A stretch of 19,943 bases of DNA. Origin: an uncultured Anaerolineaceae bacterium (lineage in GTDB: Bacteria > Chloroflexota > Anaerolineae > Anaerolineales > Anaerolineaceae). The stretch is from positions 1 through 19,943 of the forward strand of contig CALIHP010000006.1 in NCBI GenBank assembly GCA_938020565.1, read 5' to 3'. The notes under the pieces are model-generated. The model did not search any database and had not been told where the DNA came from. It saw only the letters and a program-made list of their open reading frames with translations. This document shows positions 7,305 to 14,551 of this stretch, piece by piece (position 1 is the stretch's first letter; the number at the start of each line of letters is the position of its first letter). The position numbers and the translations under genes were made by a program.

Positions 7305-8069
7305 TCAAAGCTGAATCTCAGAGGCTTTCGCGCCATGATGAACAAGGTCAGCCAGGGCTTTTACAACCCTTTCCGGATTTTCATGGTTCCATACGTTCCG
7401 ACCTATCGCAACGCCCGCGGCTCCGACCGAACAGGCTTCTTCGATGCAGGTAAAGAGACTGCCTAATTCTTTGCTTTTAGCGCCGCCGAGAATAACGACC
7501 GGCGCATAAGCAGCCTTAATGACGCGTGCATATTCTTCCGGCGTACCCGCGTAACTCGTTTTAATAATATCGGCCCCATATTCACAGCCAGTTCTGGCAG
7601 AGAGCACCAGATTCTCGATATTCCACGGTATTTTTCCGCTGAATCCGCCGGGCAGCATTTCCGCCATGACAGGGAATCCCCATTCATGCGCAGAAGTGAC
7701 AATCCTCGCCAGATTTTTCATGCTCTTCTCTTCTCCTGCTGAGCCGGGGAATCCCATGCAGGCTACGGCGTCCGCACCAATCCTGATCGCGTCTTCAACT
7801 TTAAACAACAGTTCAGGCTCGCATCCAGGACCTAAGCAGGAATTACCGCCATCCAGACGCACAATCAACGCAATATCCTGCAAAAGACCGGCATATCGTT
7901 TAGCGACGCCATAGGTCGTCAGGAGCGCATCCGCGCCGCCGCGCACGATTGCGGTTAGAATTTTTTCCATATTATCAAGAGCTGGGTTAACCGGCAGCCC
8001 CATACCATGATCCATTGCAACAATAACAGTTTTCTTATCTTCCCTAAAGATACGATTCAAACGTTTCAT
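7305..8069 (-). CDS. Class I aldolase of the DhnA/LsrF (DeoC/FbaB) family
   Basis: A 254-residue TIM-barrel aldolase of the class I fructose-bisphosphate aldolase/LsrF/ADH-synthase group. The N-terminal strand VIVAMDHGMG (Asp20, His21) and DIIKTSYAG with Lys170, the expected Schiff-base lysine, are both present. VVILGGAKS near 191-199 and GVAIGRNVW near the C-terminus form the phosphate-binding site typical of the family. It is the first gene of the PTS operon: ATG at 8069 has AAGGAG seven bases upstream, and a consensus promoter lies at 8106-8134. Likely work: reversible aldol or thiolase-type cleavage of a phosphorylated sugar derivative made by the EII complex and the dehydrogenase. The family also includes LsrF (autoinducer-2 breakdown) and shikimate-pathway enzymes, so the exact reaction is open. 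Confidence 0.88.
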   Translation of the reverse strand: MKRLNRIFREDKKTVIVAMDHGMGLPVNPALDNMEKILTAIVRGGADALLTTYGVAKRYAGLLQDIALIVRLDGGNSCLGPGCEPELLFKVEDAIRIGADAVACMGFPGSAGEEKSMKNLARIVTSAHEWGFPVMAEMLPGGFSGKIPWNIENLVLSARTGCEYGADIIKTSYAGTPEEYARVIKAAYAPVVILGGAKSKELGSLFTCIEEACSVGAAGVAIGRNVWNHENPERVVKALADLVHHGAKASEIQL

Positions 8070-8105
8070 ATTTCTGCTCCTTGGAAACCAAGTATTTATA
8101 AACTT

Positions 8106-8134
8106 ATAATACAGGAGTCCATCCGGCAGGTCAA
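8106..8134 (-). promoter_or_regulatory. Sigma-70 type promoter of the aldolase-PTS operon
   Basis: On the minus strand TTGACC (bases 8134-8129) and TATTAT (8111-8106) are separated by exactly 17 bases, close to the vegetative consensus. Transcription should begin about 8099, leaving a leader of roughly 30 bases to the aldolase ATG with a good AAGGAG site. Runs of T/A immediately upstream (8135-8170) could act as an UP element. This is the only convincing promoter I found in the window. No -24/-12 element for sigma-54, common for mannose-family PTS operons controlled by LevR, was seen. Confidence 0.75.
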
Positions 8135-8150
8135 CGTAAAAAATAACAAC

Positions 8151-8161
8151 AAACCCGGTTT
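8151..8161. promoter_or_regulatory. Short palindrome AAACC-C-GGTTT upstream of the PTS promoter, candidate operator
   Basis: An 11-base inverted repeat with one central base lies about 57 bases upstream of the predicted start of transcription, where activator sites are often found. It sits in the 139-base gap between the PucR-family regulator and the aldolase. It is short and flanked by homopolymer runs, so it may be chance. No second copy was located in the other gaps. Confidence 0.25.
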
Positions 8162-8208
8162 TTTTTGTGAAACAACGCTAAACGGATGCAGAAAAAAGAC
8201 TGGCTGAG

Positions 8209-9903
8209 CTATGCCGGATAATCTTCAGAAGATTTTCCCAAAAGGCGCTTTAATTCAAACGCAAGCCGAAGGTTGAACTGGACTTCGCCGGAACGAATCG
8301 AAAAACCAAGGATTCTTTCAATTCGTTCCAGACGATAAGCAATCGTATTATAGTGAGTAAATAAAGCTTCGGCCGTTTCTTTAACACTTGAGTTATTCAT
8401 CAAATAAGCATATAATGTCTGGCATAACTGCGAGCGCTGGTTCTTGTCATATTGGACGAGAGGATCAAGGAACCGTTTTACATATCTATTCGCAGTTTTA
8501 AATTTTCTTAATGGGAATAGGATTGAAAGCGTACCGAGATCTTTTTCCTGAATCAGGCTTTTTTGAATATCGCAAATACGTGAAATCTCAGCTATTGTCA
8601 GCGCCTGCTGATACAGTTCCGAAATATCCGAGAGATTTCCCGGGTCTGAAACGCACATACGGAAGCTGTCTGTATTCAACATTGTGGATAACTGCGCCTT
8701 CAAGCCCGTGAGGACAGCCTGCGGAGGAAGCTCCGCCGCTTCATCAAATAAAATAATCGTCAGCTTCCCTCCATAGGTTGTATAGAGCCATCGATCCTGA
8801 ATATTCTCATGCCCTTTACTCAATTCCTCCGAAGCGAAAGACGAATACGGCAAATATTCCGGGGCGGTAAAATAATCGGCTACAATAATCCAATATGTTT
8901 TATCTGTGGGTAAATACAGATCGTGCGTCCGGGCCGAAAAAGAAATTTCCGAGGCACTCGTGTATTTCCCGGTTAAACAATTGATAATAAACCTGTCTTC
9001 ATATTTCTTTTGAAGCCGCCTGATTTCCGTCATGTTCTGATACTCAAGCGTCAGAATTCGACTGACTCTCTCCAACGCGGAAATTTTTGACCACTCCAAT
9101 GGAACGTCCTGAATGACCGCAATCGAGTAAGCGTCTTCTTCCAGCCTGTTGACAGGCAACAGAATCATCCTTATTTCCCGGCCCGGGTATGGAACAATAA
9201 ATTCAAAAGAATACGGATGAAGGCCTTGAAGATTCTCGTCCAGGCTGTCCTCCGCTATCTTCTTTTTTCGCAGCAGCTTATCCATCTCCCTGTAAATATG
9301 AGAACGAATCAGCTGCACACCCCGATCGCCAAATTGGTCAAGATAAAAACGCGTGGCTTCACTGAAGTACAAGCCGTGCCCCTTATGAACAAATATAATT
9401 TTATGTTCAAGGATTCGTTCAATTCCTGCTAATTTTTCGTCGATTTTTCCTGGCTGTTGGAGCGCTTCAATTAATTTTTCAGTACTTAGCTGAAGCTGTT
9501 TAAAATAATCCGCTTTCTTACGCAAAAGCGTACTGGTAATCTCATATATGATATTACTGAAAATGGACGATAGAGGCAGCTTGATCAGAGCAAAATTTTC
9601 CTGATTACAGAGGTCAAGCACCTGGGGCGGGACCACGAAATTTTTACTTGTTTTGATACATAGTGCCGCAGCGTTCTGCTTCGCAAGGCTTTGAACTGCT
9701 GATAAAAGCGTCAAAGGCCCGCTTCGAAAAGGATAATCTGTCACGATTACAGCTTCATTTTCGTTTGCCCAGTTCCCTAAATCAGGCATATCAATCACTG
9801 TAGCGCCATCAACAGGATGACTTACTCCGCCTTGTCCCGCTATTAAGCAGCTTTCTTTCATTGAATCCAGCGCAAGAAGGCTTTCTACAGTTAATCCTTC
9901 CAA
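8209..9903 (-). CDS. PucR-family transcriptional regulator
   Basis: About 564 residues with the PucR layout. The N-terminal purine-catabolism-regulator domain (first about 120 residues, starting LTVESLLAL, with VIDMPDLGNWANE and IVTDYPF) is followed by a long middle region. A C-terminal PucR helix-turn-helix (SSVKETAEALFTHYNTIAYR, then LERIERILGF) lies near the end. PucR proteins sense purine-pathway signals and activate or repress catabolic genes; some family members serve other pathways. A longer frame opens at a TTG at 9942 inside the preceding gene. The TTG at 9903 is preferred because GAGGGG lies six bases upstream, the overlap disappears, and the protein then begins at the domain edge. 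It is the last gene of the purine cluster, 11 bases after the SsnA-like gene, and it directly precedes the PTS promoter. Confidence 0.9.
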   Translation of the reverse strand: MEGLTVESLLALDSMKESCLIAGQGGVSHPVDGATVIDMPDLGNWANENEAVIVTDYPFRSGPLTLLSAVQSLAKQNAAALCIKTSKNFVVPPQVLDLCNQENFALIKLPLSSIFSNIIYEITSTLLRKKADYFKQLQLSTEKLIEALQQPGKIDEKLAGIERILEHKIIFVHKGHGLYFSEATRFYLDQFGDRGVQLIRSHIYREMDKLLRKKKIAEDSLDENLQGLHPYSFEFIVPYPGREIRMILLPVNRLEEDAYSIAVIQDVPLEWSKISALERVSRILTLEYQNMTEIRRLQKKYEDRFIINCLTGKYTSASEISFSARTHDLYLPTDKTYWIIVADYFTAPEYLPYSSFASEELSKGHENIQDRWLYTTYGGKLTIILFDEAAELPPQAVLTGLKAQLSTMLNTDSFRMCVSDPGNLSDISELYQQALTIAEISRICDIQKSLIQEKDLGTLSILFPLRKFKTANRYVKRFLDPLVQYDKNQRSQLCQTLYAYLMNNSSVKETAEALFTHYNTIAYRLERIERILGFSIRSGEVQFNLRLAFELKRLLGKSSEDYPA

Positions 9904-9914
9904 ATTTTGCCCCT

Positions 9915-11243
9915 CTATTTGCAGGTTTTCTGCTGTTCCCAAAGCTCATGGCTCATCAATTTGAGTTGCTGCAATGTTGTCCGCCTCGCCTGGTCGTTAT
10001 TTTTATCGCTGTTATAGACCATATTTCCAGCAATAAAAACATGCTTTATGAACTCTTTCTTCCCATATACAACAATCTGATCGTAGATATTATCCCTGGT
10101 AATCTCGGTTGGCCAAAGATCGTCCATGACGATAAAATCTGCCGCCGCGCCATCCCTCAGCGTTCCGCCATGATACCCCATGCACCTGGCGCCCGTTTCC
10201 GTCGCCATCTTAAAAACCAACCTGGCAGGCATGACGGTAGTTGACTCCAAATGCGCTTTATGAATCAGAAACGCAGCGCGCATCACGGAAAAGAAATCGT
10301 TGATATACCCATCACTGCCCAATCCAACGGGAATTCCCGCCTCAATCATCCTGGGGACTGGAGCTACTCCGCCGCCCACCTCGCAGTTGCTGATCGGCAT
10401 ATGCGAAACGCAGGTCCTCGTTTCCGCTAACAGTTCTATTTCCTTCTCGTTCACTTTGACGCATTGGGACGCCAGGGTCCGATCGTATAATGCGCCCAAC
10501 CGGCAGTAAAGCTCTGCGGGCAGGACCTGGCGCCGGGACTTCAAAACATCGGGCTCAAACGAGCTCTCTGAAAGGTGAAAATGGAAAATTGCGTCTTCCC
10601 CTTTCGCCGTCTTCACAGCTTCTTCAATAAAAGAATCGCTGCAGCTAAAGGTCGTATGCGCGCTGACCGCACCTCGAATCAGGCGGGAGTTTTCCTGAAA
10701 ATAGCGGATCGCGCTCCTGTTTTCAGAAAGACATCTCCTCCCATTGTCCGATGAAATGCGTTCAGAAGACTCAAGCGAAACAATCGCTCTCATCCCCATT
10801 TTCTCAAGAACCTTACCTTGTTCGATGAGAACGCCCTTTTCAGCCAGCGGCGCTTCAAGAACATCGAAAATCGAAACCACACCCGATTCCAATGATTCCA
10901 TTGCTGTATAAAACGTCGTGGCCAGCACATGTTTCAGAGAGACCTTGTTCTCCAGATCCGGCCACCAATAATCTTCAAGAAAAGATTCGAAATTCCGGAT
11001 CGTTATCTTGGGCGTCATACCATGAGAAAGGACACCATATTGATGCATATGCGAATTGACGAAACCCGGGCAAACGACCTGATCCCGATAATCGAAAATC
11101 TCGTATTGATTTTCCTTCGCCAGACGCAGGATTTCATCGTTTGGCAGAACCTGATTTATTAGCCCATCAACAAATAAAAAACCATAATCTTTCTCTGCGC
11201 GGGCAGAATCAACTACAAGCCAGCCAGCCAACACCGCGAACAT
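9915..11243 (-). CDS. ssnA: SsnA-like amidohydrolase (ATZ/TRZ/guanine-deaminase superfamily)
   Basis: A 442-residue metal-dependent hydrolase or deaminase, the same length as E. coli SsnA and alignable to it. The metal motif CPGFVNSHMH (His65, His67), HFHLSES (His223, Glu226) and GLGSDG (Asp311) are present. The conserved His of the LVAHG-type segment is Gln260 here (TLASQCV), a change at a metal- or water-contacting position. His281 (VSHMPISN) is kept. The ATG at 11243 has AGGAGGAG upstream. In E. coli ssnA lies beside ygfK, ygfM and hyuA, as it does here, and the cluster is tied to anaerobic purine breakdown. A role on a ring or amidine intermediate is likely. The name rests on length, context and remembered similarity, so a different deaminase of the family is possible. 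Confidence 0.82.
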   Translation of the reverse strand: MFAVLAGWLVVDSARAEKDYGFLFVDGLINQVLPNDEILRLAKENQYEIFDYRDQVVCPGFVNSHMHQYGVLSHGMTPKITIRNFESFLEDYWWPDLENKVSLKHVLATTFYTAMESLESGVVSIFDVLEAPLAEKGVLIEQGKVLEKMGMRAIVSLESSERISSDNGRRCLSENRSAIRYFQENSRLIRGAVSAHTTFSCSDSFIEEAVKTAKGEDAIFHFHLSESSFEPDVLKSRRQVLPAELYCRLGALYDRTLASQCVKVNEKEIELLAETRTCVSHMPISNCEVGGGVAPVPRMIEAGIPVGLGSDGYINDFFSVMRAAFLIHKAHLESTTVMPARLVFKMATETGARCMGYHGGTLRDGAAADFIVMDDLWPTEITRDNIYDQIVVYGKKEFIKHVFIAGNMVYNSDKNNDQARRTTLQQLKLMSHELWEQQKTCK

Positions 11244-11307
11244 GATTTACCGCTCCTCCTTTTATAATCTACCTGATCCAACAAGCCCTATTGAACTCGC
11301 ATCCCTC

Positions 11308-11332
11308 AAAAAAACGCACAGGATCTGTGTGT
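11308..11332 (-). terminator. Probable intrinsic terminator or attenuator between the HyuA-like and SsnA-like genes
   Basis: On the minus strand the RNA would form ACACACAG-ATC-CTGTGCGT, an eight-pair stem with one A-C mismatch and a three-base loop, directly followed by a U run (bases 11314-11308). It lies in the 166-base gap 11244-11409, the largest in the window, about 65 bases before the SsnA-like start. The orientation fits the operon, so it could end part of the transcripts and lower ssnA and pucR expression. The stem is modest, and I see no convincing new promoter after it, which favours partial read-through. Confidence 0.5.
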
Positions 11333-11384
11333 TCGCTATTTATCTGCACAAGAGACGCTGTGAGAGATTTGCGCATCCATATCC

Positions 11385-11418
11385 TTCATAAGCTATCATG
11401 AAACCGCGTTCATAAGCT
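11385..11418. repeat. Ten-base direct repeat TTCATAAGCT at the end of the HyuA-like gene
   Basis: TTCATAAGCT occurs at 11385-11394 and again at 11409-11418, 24 bases apart. The second copy contains the stop codon of the HyuA-like gene. The repeat may be chance or a trace of a small duplication or deletion at the gene boundary. No function is assigned. Confidence 0.4.
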
Positions 11419-12720
11419 TGAGGTCAGTTTCCGGCGCAGATATTTCCCCTGCCTGCCATACTGAACGCCATTATTAATCACGAACGACCCTGACGACATG
11501 ACTTTCTCGATTTTGACATGAGCGTCCACATCCCGATAAATTGATTGGTCCTGCTTTGAATGATTGGGCAGCTTATACGGCGAACACGAATCATCGAAAA
11601 AAACAAGATCTGCATCGCTGCCGATTTGCAGGCTGCCCTTCTGAGGGTAAAGGCCATGCAAAACAGCTGGATTTCTGGTATAGCGCTCAATGACTTCGTC
11701 ACCAAACAGCTGATACATCAATACAAAAGAATGCTCTACGCCTCCTACGCCCATCGGGATTTCAGATATCTTTTTATTCTTCTTTTCATCTTCCATAAAT
11801 GGACAATGATCCGTCGCAAAAACAGAAATCATCCGCCAGTTTTCTTTAAGTATTCTCTGCTCCGCTAATGGTTTTAAAGGCGGCGTCATGCTATAGCGAA
11901 AAGCTTCCGACCCTTGGTAGACAGAGTCATCAAAATAAAAGTAATGCGGAGCTGACTCAAGAAAAAGTCTCCTGTTCAGAATATCCCCATACTCGGCGGA
12001 AAGTCTTTGAATCGTCGTTCCGCTGCTGACATGGACAATATAAGCGTTTCCCTGATATTTCCGGACAAATTCCGCAATCTTCAATACCTCCGCTACCTCA
12101 ACTTCGGCCGGCCTTGCTTTACTTAGCTGCGTAATTTCCTGCAGGTCAAAACGAATCAGATCGTCATCCTCCGCGTGACATAATATGCGAATATCGTTCT
12201 CAGCGGAGCGCCTGATCATTTTTTCAACGGTTTTGGCGGAAGAATAGGCGACAGGTTTATATGTTGTATATAGCTTAATTGTTGGCGATCCAATCGCAAG
12301 CGCCACGCTGGCAATATCCTCCGCGGTATCCTGCAGCTCACAGATCGCTGCGTGAAAACTATAATCCACGATGCTGTTTTGCGCTAATTTGCTTTTCCGC
12401 TCGAATTCCTTTTGAATCCCCTCGCCTGTCGGTCTTTCATCAAGGAAATCAATATAGGTCGTAACTCCGCCCCAGGCGGCCGCTATACTGCCGCTGTAAA
12501 AATCGTCAGCAGAAGTATACGGACCGCTTCCCATCGCAAGGTGAACATGCGGATCGATGATTCCGGGAATAATCTTGAGCCCATCTGCATCAACATGCTT
12601 CACCGCCGGAAGGGGTTCAGCACTGATATTCGCAATCCGACCTCCCGTAACATAAAGATTCGTTTGTACCCATTGCCGGTCGAGATATGCTTTTCCTCCG
12701 CAAATTCTCAGGTCGTACAT
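11410..12720 (-). CDS. hyuA: Dihydropyrimidinase/hydantoinase-like cyclic amidohydrolase (HyuA-like)
   Basis: A 436-residue amidohydrolase of the dihydropyrimidinase/hydantoinase/allantoinase group, which opens cyclic amide rings using two zinc ions bridged by a carboxylated lysine. All ligands are visible: His58 and His60 (DPHVH), Lys149 (SPTIKLY), His182 (CHAED), His230 (IVHVSSG) and Asp304 (ATDHCP). Length is slightly short of the usual 455-465. The ATG has AAGGAG four bases upstream and follows the PreA-like gene by 48 bases. Pairing with a PreA-like reductase is typical of reductive pyrimidine breakdown, but the E. coli hyuA (ygeZ) equivalent lies in the purine-related ygeY-xdhD region, which this locus resembles. 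Substrate could be a hydantoin, dihydropyrimidine or a ring product of urate; context favours the last. Confidence 0.9.
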   Translation of the reverse strand: MYDLRICGGKAYLDRQWVQTNLYVTGGRIANISAEPLPAVKHVDADGLKIIPGIIDPHVHLAMGSGPYTSADDFYSGSIAAAWGGVTTYIDFLDERPTGEGIQKEFERKSKLAQNSIVDYSFHAAICELQDTAEDIASVALAIGSPTIKLYTTYKPVAYSSAKTVEKMIRRSAENDIRILCHAEDDDLIRFDLQEITQLSKARPAEVEVAEVLKIAEFVRKYQGNAYIVHVSSGTTIQRLSAEYGDILNRRLFLESAPHYFYFDDSVYQGSEAFRYSMTPPLKPLAEQRILKENWRMISVFATDHCPFMEDEKKNKKISEIPMGVGGVEHSFVLMYQLFGDEVIERYTRNPAVLHGLYPQKGSLQIGSDADLVFFDDSCSPYKLPNHSKQDQSIYRDVDAHVKIEKVMSSGSFVINNGVQYGRQGKYLRRKLTSSL

Positions 12721-12768
12721 TTTTCTCCTTCATCCAGTTTCTTTTTGTCGATTTTCCTATGCGAATTT

Positions 12769-13968
12769 TTAAGTTTTCCGAATTTCCCGGTCAAAATCCG
12801 CAGACAGGGCAGCTCTCTTTCTCTCGCTGTCAGACTCCTCCGCCCAAGTCGCCGTAAGCGCGCCGGTTGGACATACATCAACGCACATACCGCAATCACG
12901 GCAGCGCCTCGAATCGACCTGCATCTGAGGAAAATCCAACCTGCGCGCGTCATAGCAGCAGACCTGCTCGCAGCGTTTGCATTGAATACATTTGGGAGAA
13001 CCATCTGGTTTAAAAGGTTCAAAATGAAAGTCGTAATGCCTGATCCGCTCGGTTCCTGGAAAATTAGACAAAGCAGCCCGATATGCTGATTGAATGTCGG
13101 GATATCCTAATACATCAAGCATTTTAATCAGCTGACGATTCAGCTGGCGGATAAACTCCACGCCCTTAAGAATACCGACTGAGCAGATCCCTGCGCCCAT
13201 CGCGCCTGCCATGACATATTCCAAAGCGTTCTCAGCCGACATGATTCCCCCTGATCCATAGATATTCCGATAATCAGGGAAACGCATAGCGATCTCAGCC
13301 ACAATTCTAAGGGCAATCGGGCGTATCGCTTCGCCCGTTAACCAGCCATACCCATCATTTCCAAACATAACAGGCCGCGCATTACGAATATCGATTTTCA
13401 GAACCGGACCAATCGAATCGATCGCACAGATCCCATCCGCGCCATGCTCGATACACTTTCTGGCTGATTCGATCGGATCGCTCCAGTTCCCCGACAATTT
13501 ACAGATAACGGGAATGCTGACATGCGCCTTTGCAAAATCCAACATCGGGAGCAAAGTTTCTTCCCGATAGGAAACCAGTTCAATCATATGCGAACCGGCT
13601 TTTTCGACCTCTCCGACAATGGCTTTTGCTTCCTTTAACGTATGGCCCACGCTGGCGATAACCGTCGCGCCTGAAGCAACCGCCTGCGGAATTTCGACTT
13701 CACACCACTGTTCGAACGGAATATCAGCCCATTTCTCGGCATTTATTAAACTGTTTTGACCAAATCTGGCGATATGACCGATCGGATTTACAGCAGGACT
13801 CAGCCGGATCGTCTTCGTAACGACAGCGCCCGCGCCAGCCTGATACCCTTTGATCATTCCCTCGGCGCTGTAGCATAATGGGCCGGAAGTTAAAATAAAA
13901 GGACTTTGCAGCTTCCGCCCGCAAAACTCGATCTCAATCCGATTTTCGTTAGCTTCATTGGTCTTCAT
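12769..13968 (-). CDS. PreA-like dihydropyrimidine/dihydroorotate dehydrogenase homologue with two 4Fe-4S motifs, atypical active site
   Basis: About 399 residues. An FMN-type TIM barrel of the dihydroorotate dehydrogenase class 1 family (residues 10-280) is joined to a bacterial ferredoxin domain. The Cys sets are 327, 330, 333, 337 and 356, 359, 362, 366 (the second ends CPTGAL). Barrel marks include SPFILTSGP, VTKTI, CKLSG with Lys157, and GSGGI near 238-242. The NFSCP-type loop that holds the catalytic Cys in PreA and in class 1B enzymes is absent: after the MIE strand the sequence reads LVSYREETLL. A longer frame opens at 14106, but the ATG at 13968 has GGAGG eight bases upstream and puts the start at the domain edge. 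It overlaps the 2Fe-2S gene by 14 bases. It may occupy the place of the much longer YgfK in the E. coli cluster. The reaction is unknown. Confidence 0.85.
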   Translation of the reverse strand: MKTNEANENRIEIEFCGRKLQSPFILTSGPLCYSAEGMIKGYQAGAGAVVTKTIRLSPAVNPIGHIARFGQNSLINAEKWADIPFEQWCEVEIPQAVASGATVIASVGHTLKEAKAIVGEVEKAGSHMIELVSYREETLLPMLDFAKAHVSIPVICKLSGNWSDPIESARKCIEHGADGICAIDSIGPVLKIDIRNARPVMFGNDGYGWLTGEAIRPIALRIVAEIAMRFPDYRNIYGSGGIMSAENALEYVMAGAMGAGICSVGILKGVEFIRQLNRQLIKMLDVLGYPDIQSAYRAALSNFPGTERIRHYDFHFEPFKPDGSPKCIQCKRCEQVCCYDARRLDFPQMQVDSRRCRDCGMCVDVCPTGALTATWAEESDSERKRAALSADFDREIRKT

Positions 13969-14551
13969 TTCCCTTTCCTCCAGAAAGTTCACATACGTCA
14001 GGTTTACTGAGAGATTCCCAGGGTAACGGCCTGCCGCCGGAATCGGGAACCGAACCTGGATCCCTTTTCTCGGGCTCAGCCTGATTCGCTTGCCGAGCCA
14101 CATCATAGACAGCGTCTATGATTTGCCTGTAACCCGTACAGCGACAGAGATTTCCGGATAACGCAGTCTTGATCTCGTCATAAGTCGGGCTGGGATTCTC
14201 CTTCAGCAGCGCCGTTGCGCTCATCACAAACCCTGGGGTACAAAATCCGCACTGAATCGCCTGATGCTCTATGATCGCCCGCTGCACCGGGCTCAGACCC
14301 GAAGAAGAGATCCCTTCGATCGTTACCACCTCACGCCCCTCACAGCTGCCGATCAACATGAGGCAGGAAGTTACGGCTTTATTGTCCACAATAACCGTAC
14401 AGGCACCGCACTCGCCCACAGAACATCCTTCTTTAGTACCCGTCAGATGAAAATCATCACGCAGTACATCCAGAAGCCTTCGGTTAGCTTTTGTCAATAC
14501 TGTCACGTCTTCACCGTTCAGGCGGAAACGAACTTCAATTTTTTCACTCAT
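13955..14551 (-). CDS. xdhC: 2Fe-2S subunit of the molybdenum hydroxylase (xanthine dehydrogenase family)
   Basis: A 198-residue electron-transfer subunit with both 2Fe-2S clusters complete: Cys43, Cys48, Cys51 and Cys63 (EGCSVGECGAC) in the ferredoxin-like domain, and Cys101, Cys104, Cys136 and Cys138 (QCGFC, LCRCTGYR) in the helical domain. It passes electrons from the Mo centre to the FAD subunit. A longer frame begins at 14584, but ATG 14551 has GGAGG seven bases upstream and overlaps the FAD gene's stop by four bases (ATGA), a sign of coupling. Residues after about 156 form a 40-residue Pro/Gly/charged tail that the roughly 155-160 residue homologues lack; its DNA overlaps the open upstream extension of the next gene. 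Family call is certain; the symbol follows E. coli XdhABC usage and does not fix the substrate. Confidence 0.95.
   Translation of the reverse strand: MSEKIEVRFRLNGEDVTVLTKANRRLLDVLRDDFHLTGTKEGCSVGECGACTVIVDNKAVTSCLMLIGSCEGREVVTIEGISSSGLSPVQRAIIEHQAIQCGFCTPGFVMSATALLKENPSPTYDEIKTALSGNLCRCTGYRQIIDAVYDVARQANQAEPEKRDPGSVPDSGGRPLPWESLSKPDVCELSGGKGNEDQ

Noticed and set aside
8175..8215. Terminator for the PucR gene at its stop codon (T6 run near 8192)
   Set aside because: The T run is there on the minus strand, but only a three-pair GGC/GCC stem precedes it, too weak to claim.
9904..9942. Upstream TTG extension of the PucR-family protein overlapping the SsnA-like gene
   Set aside because: It has no good ribosome binding site. 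The TTG at 9903 has GAGGGG six bases upstream and begins the known domain directly.
11244..11307. Separate promoter for the SsnA-like gene near the TATAAA at about 11260
   Set aside because: The AT-rich hexamer lies directly against the ribosome binding site and has no well-spaced -35 element.
11336..11389. Seventeen-residue ORF after the HyuA-like gene
   Set aside because: It has no ribosome binding site, overlaps the terminator region and has no recognisable features.
13969..14106. 46-residue N-terminal extension of the PreA-like protein
   Set aside because: It is basic, unlike the family, and overlaps the 2Fe-2S coding sequence. The ATG at 13968 has GGAGG at proper spacing.
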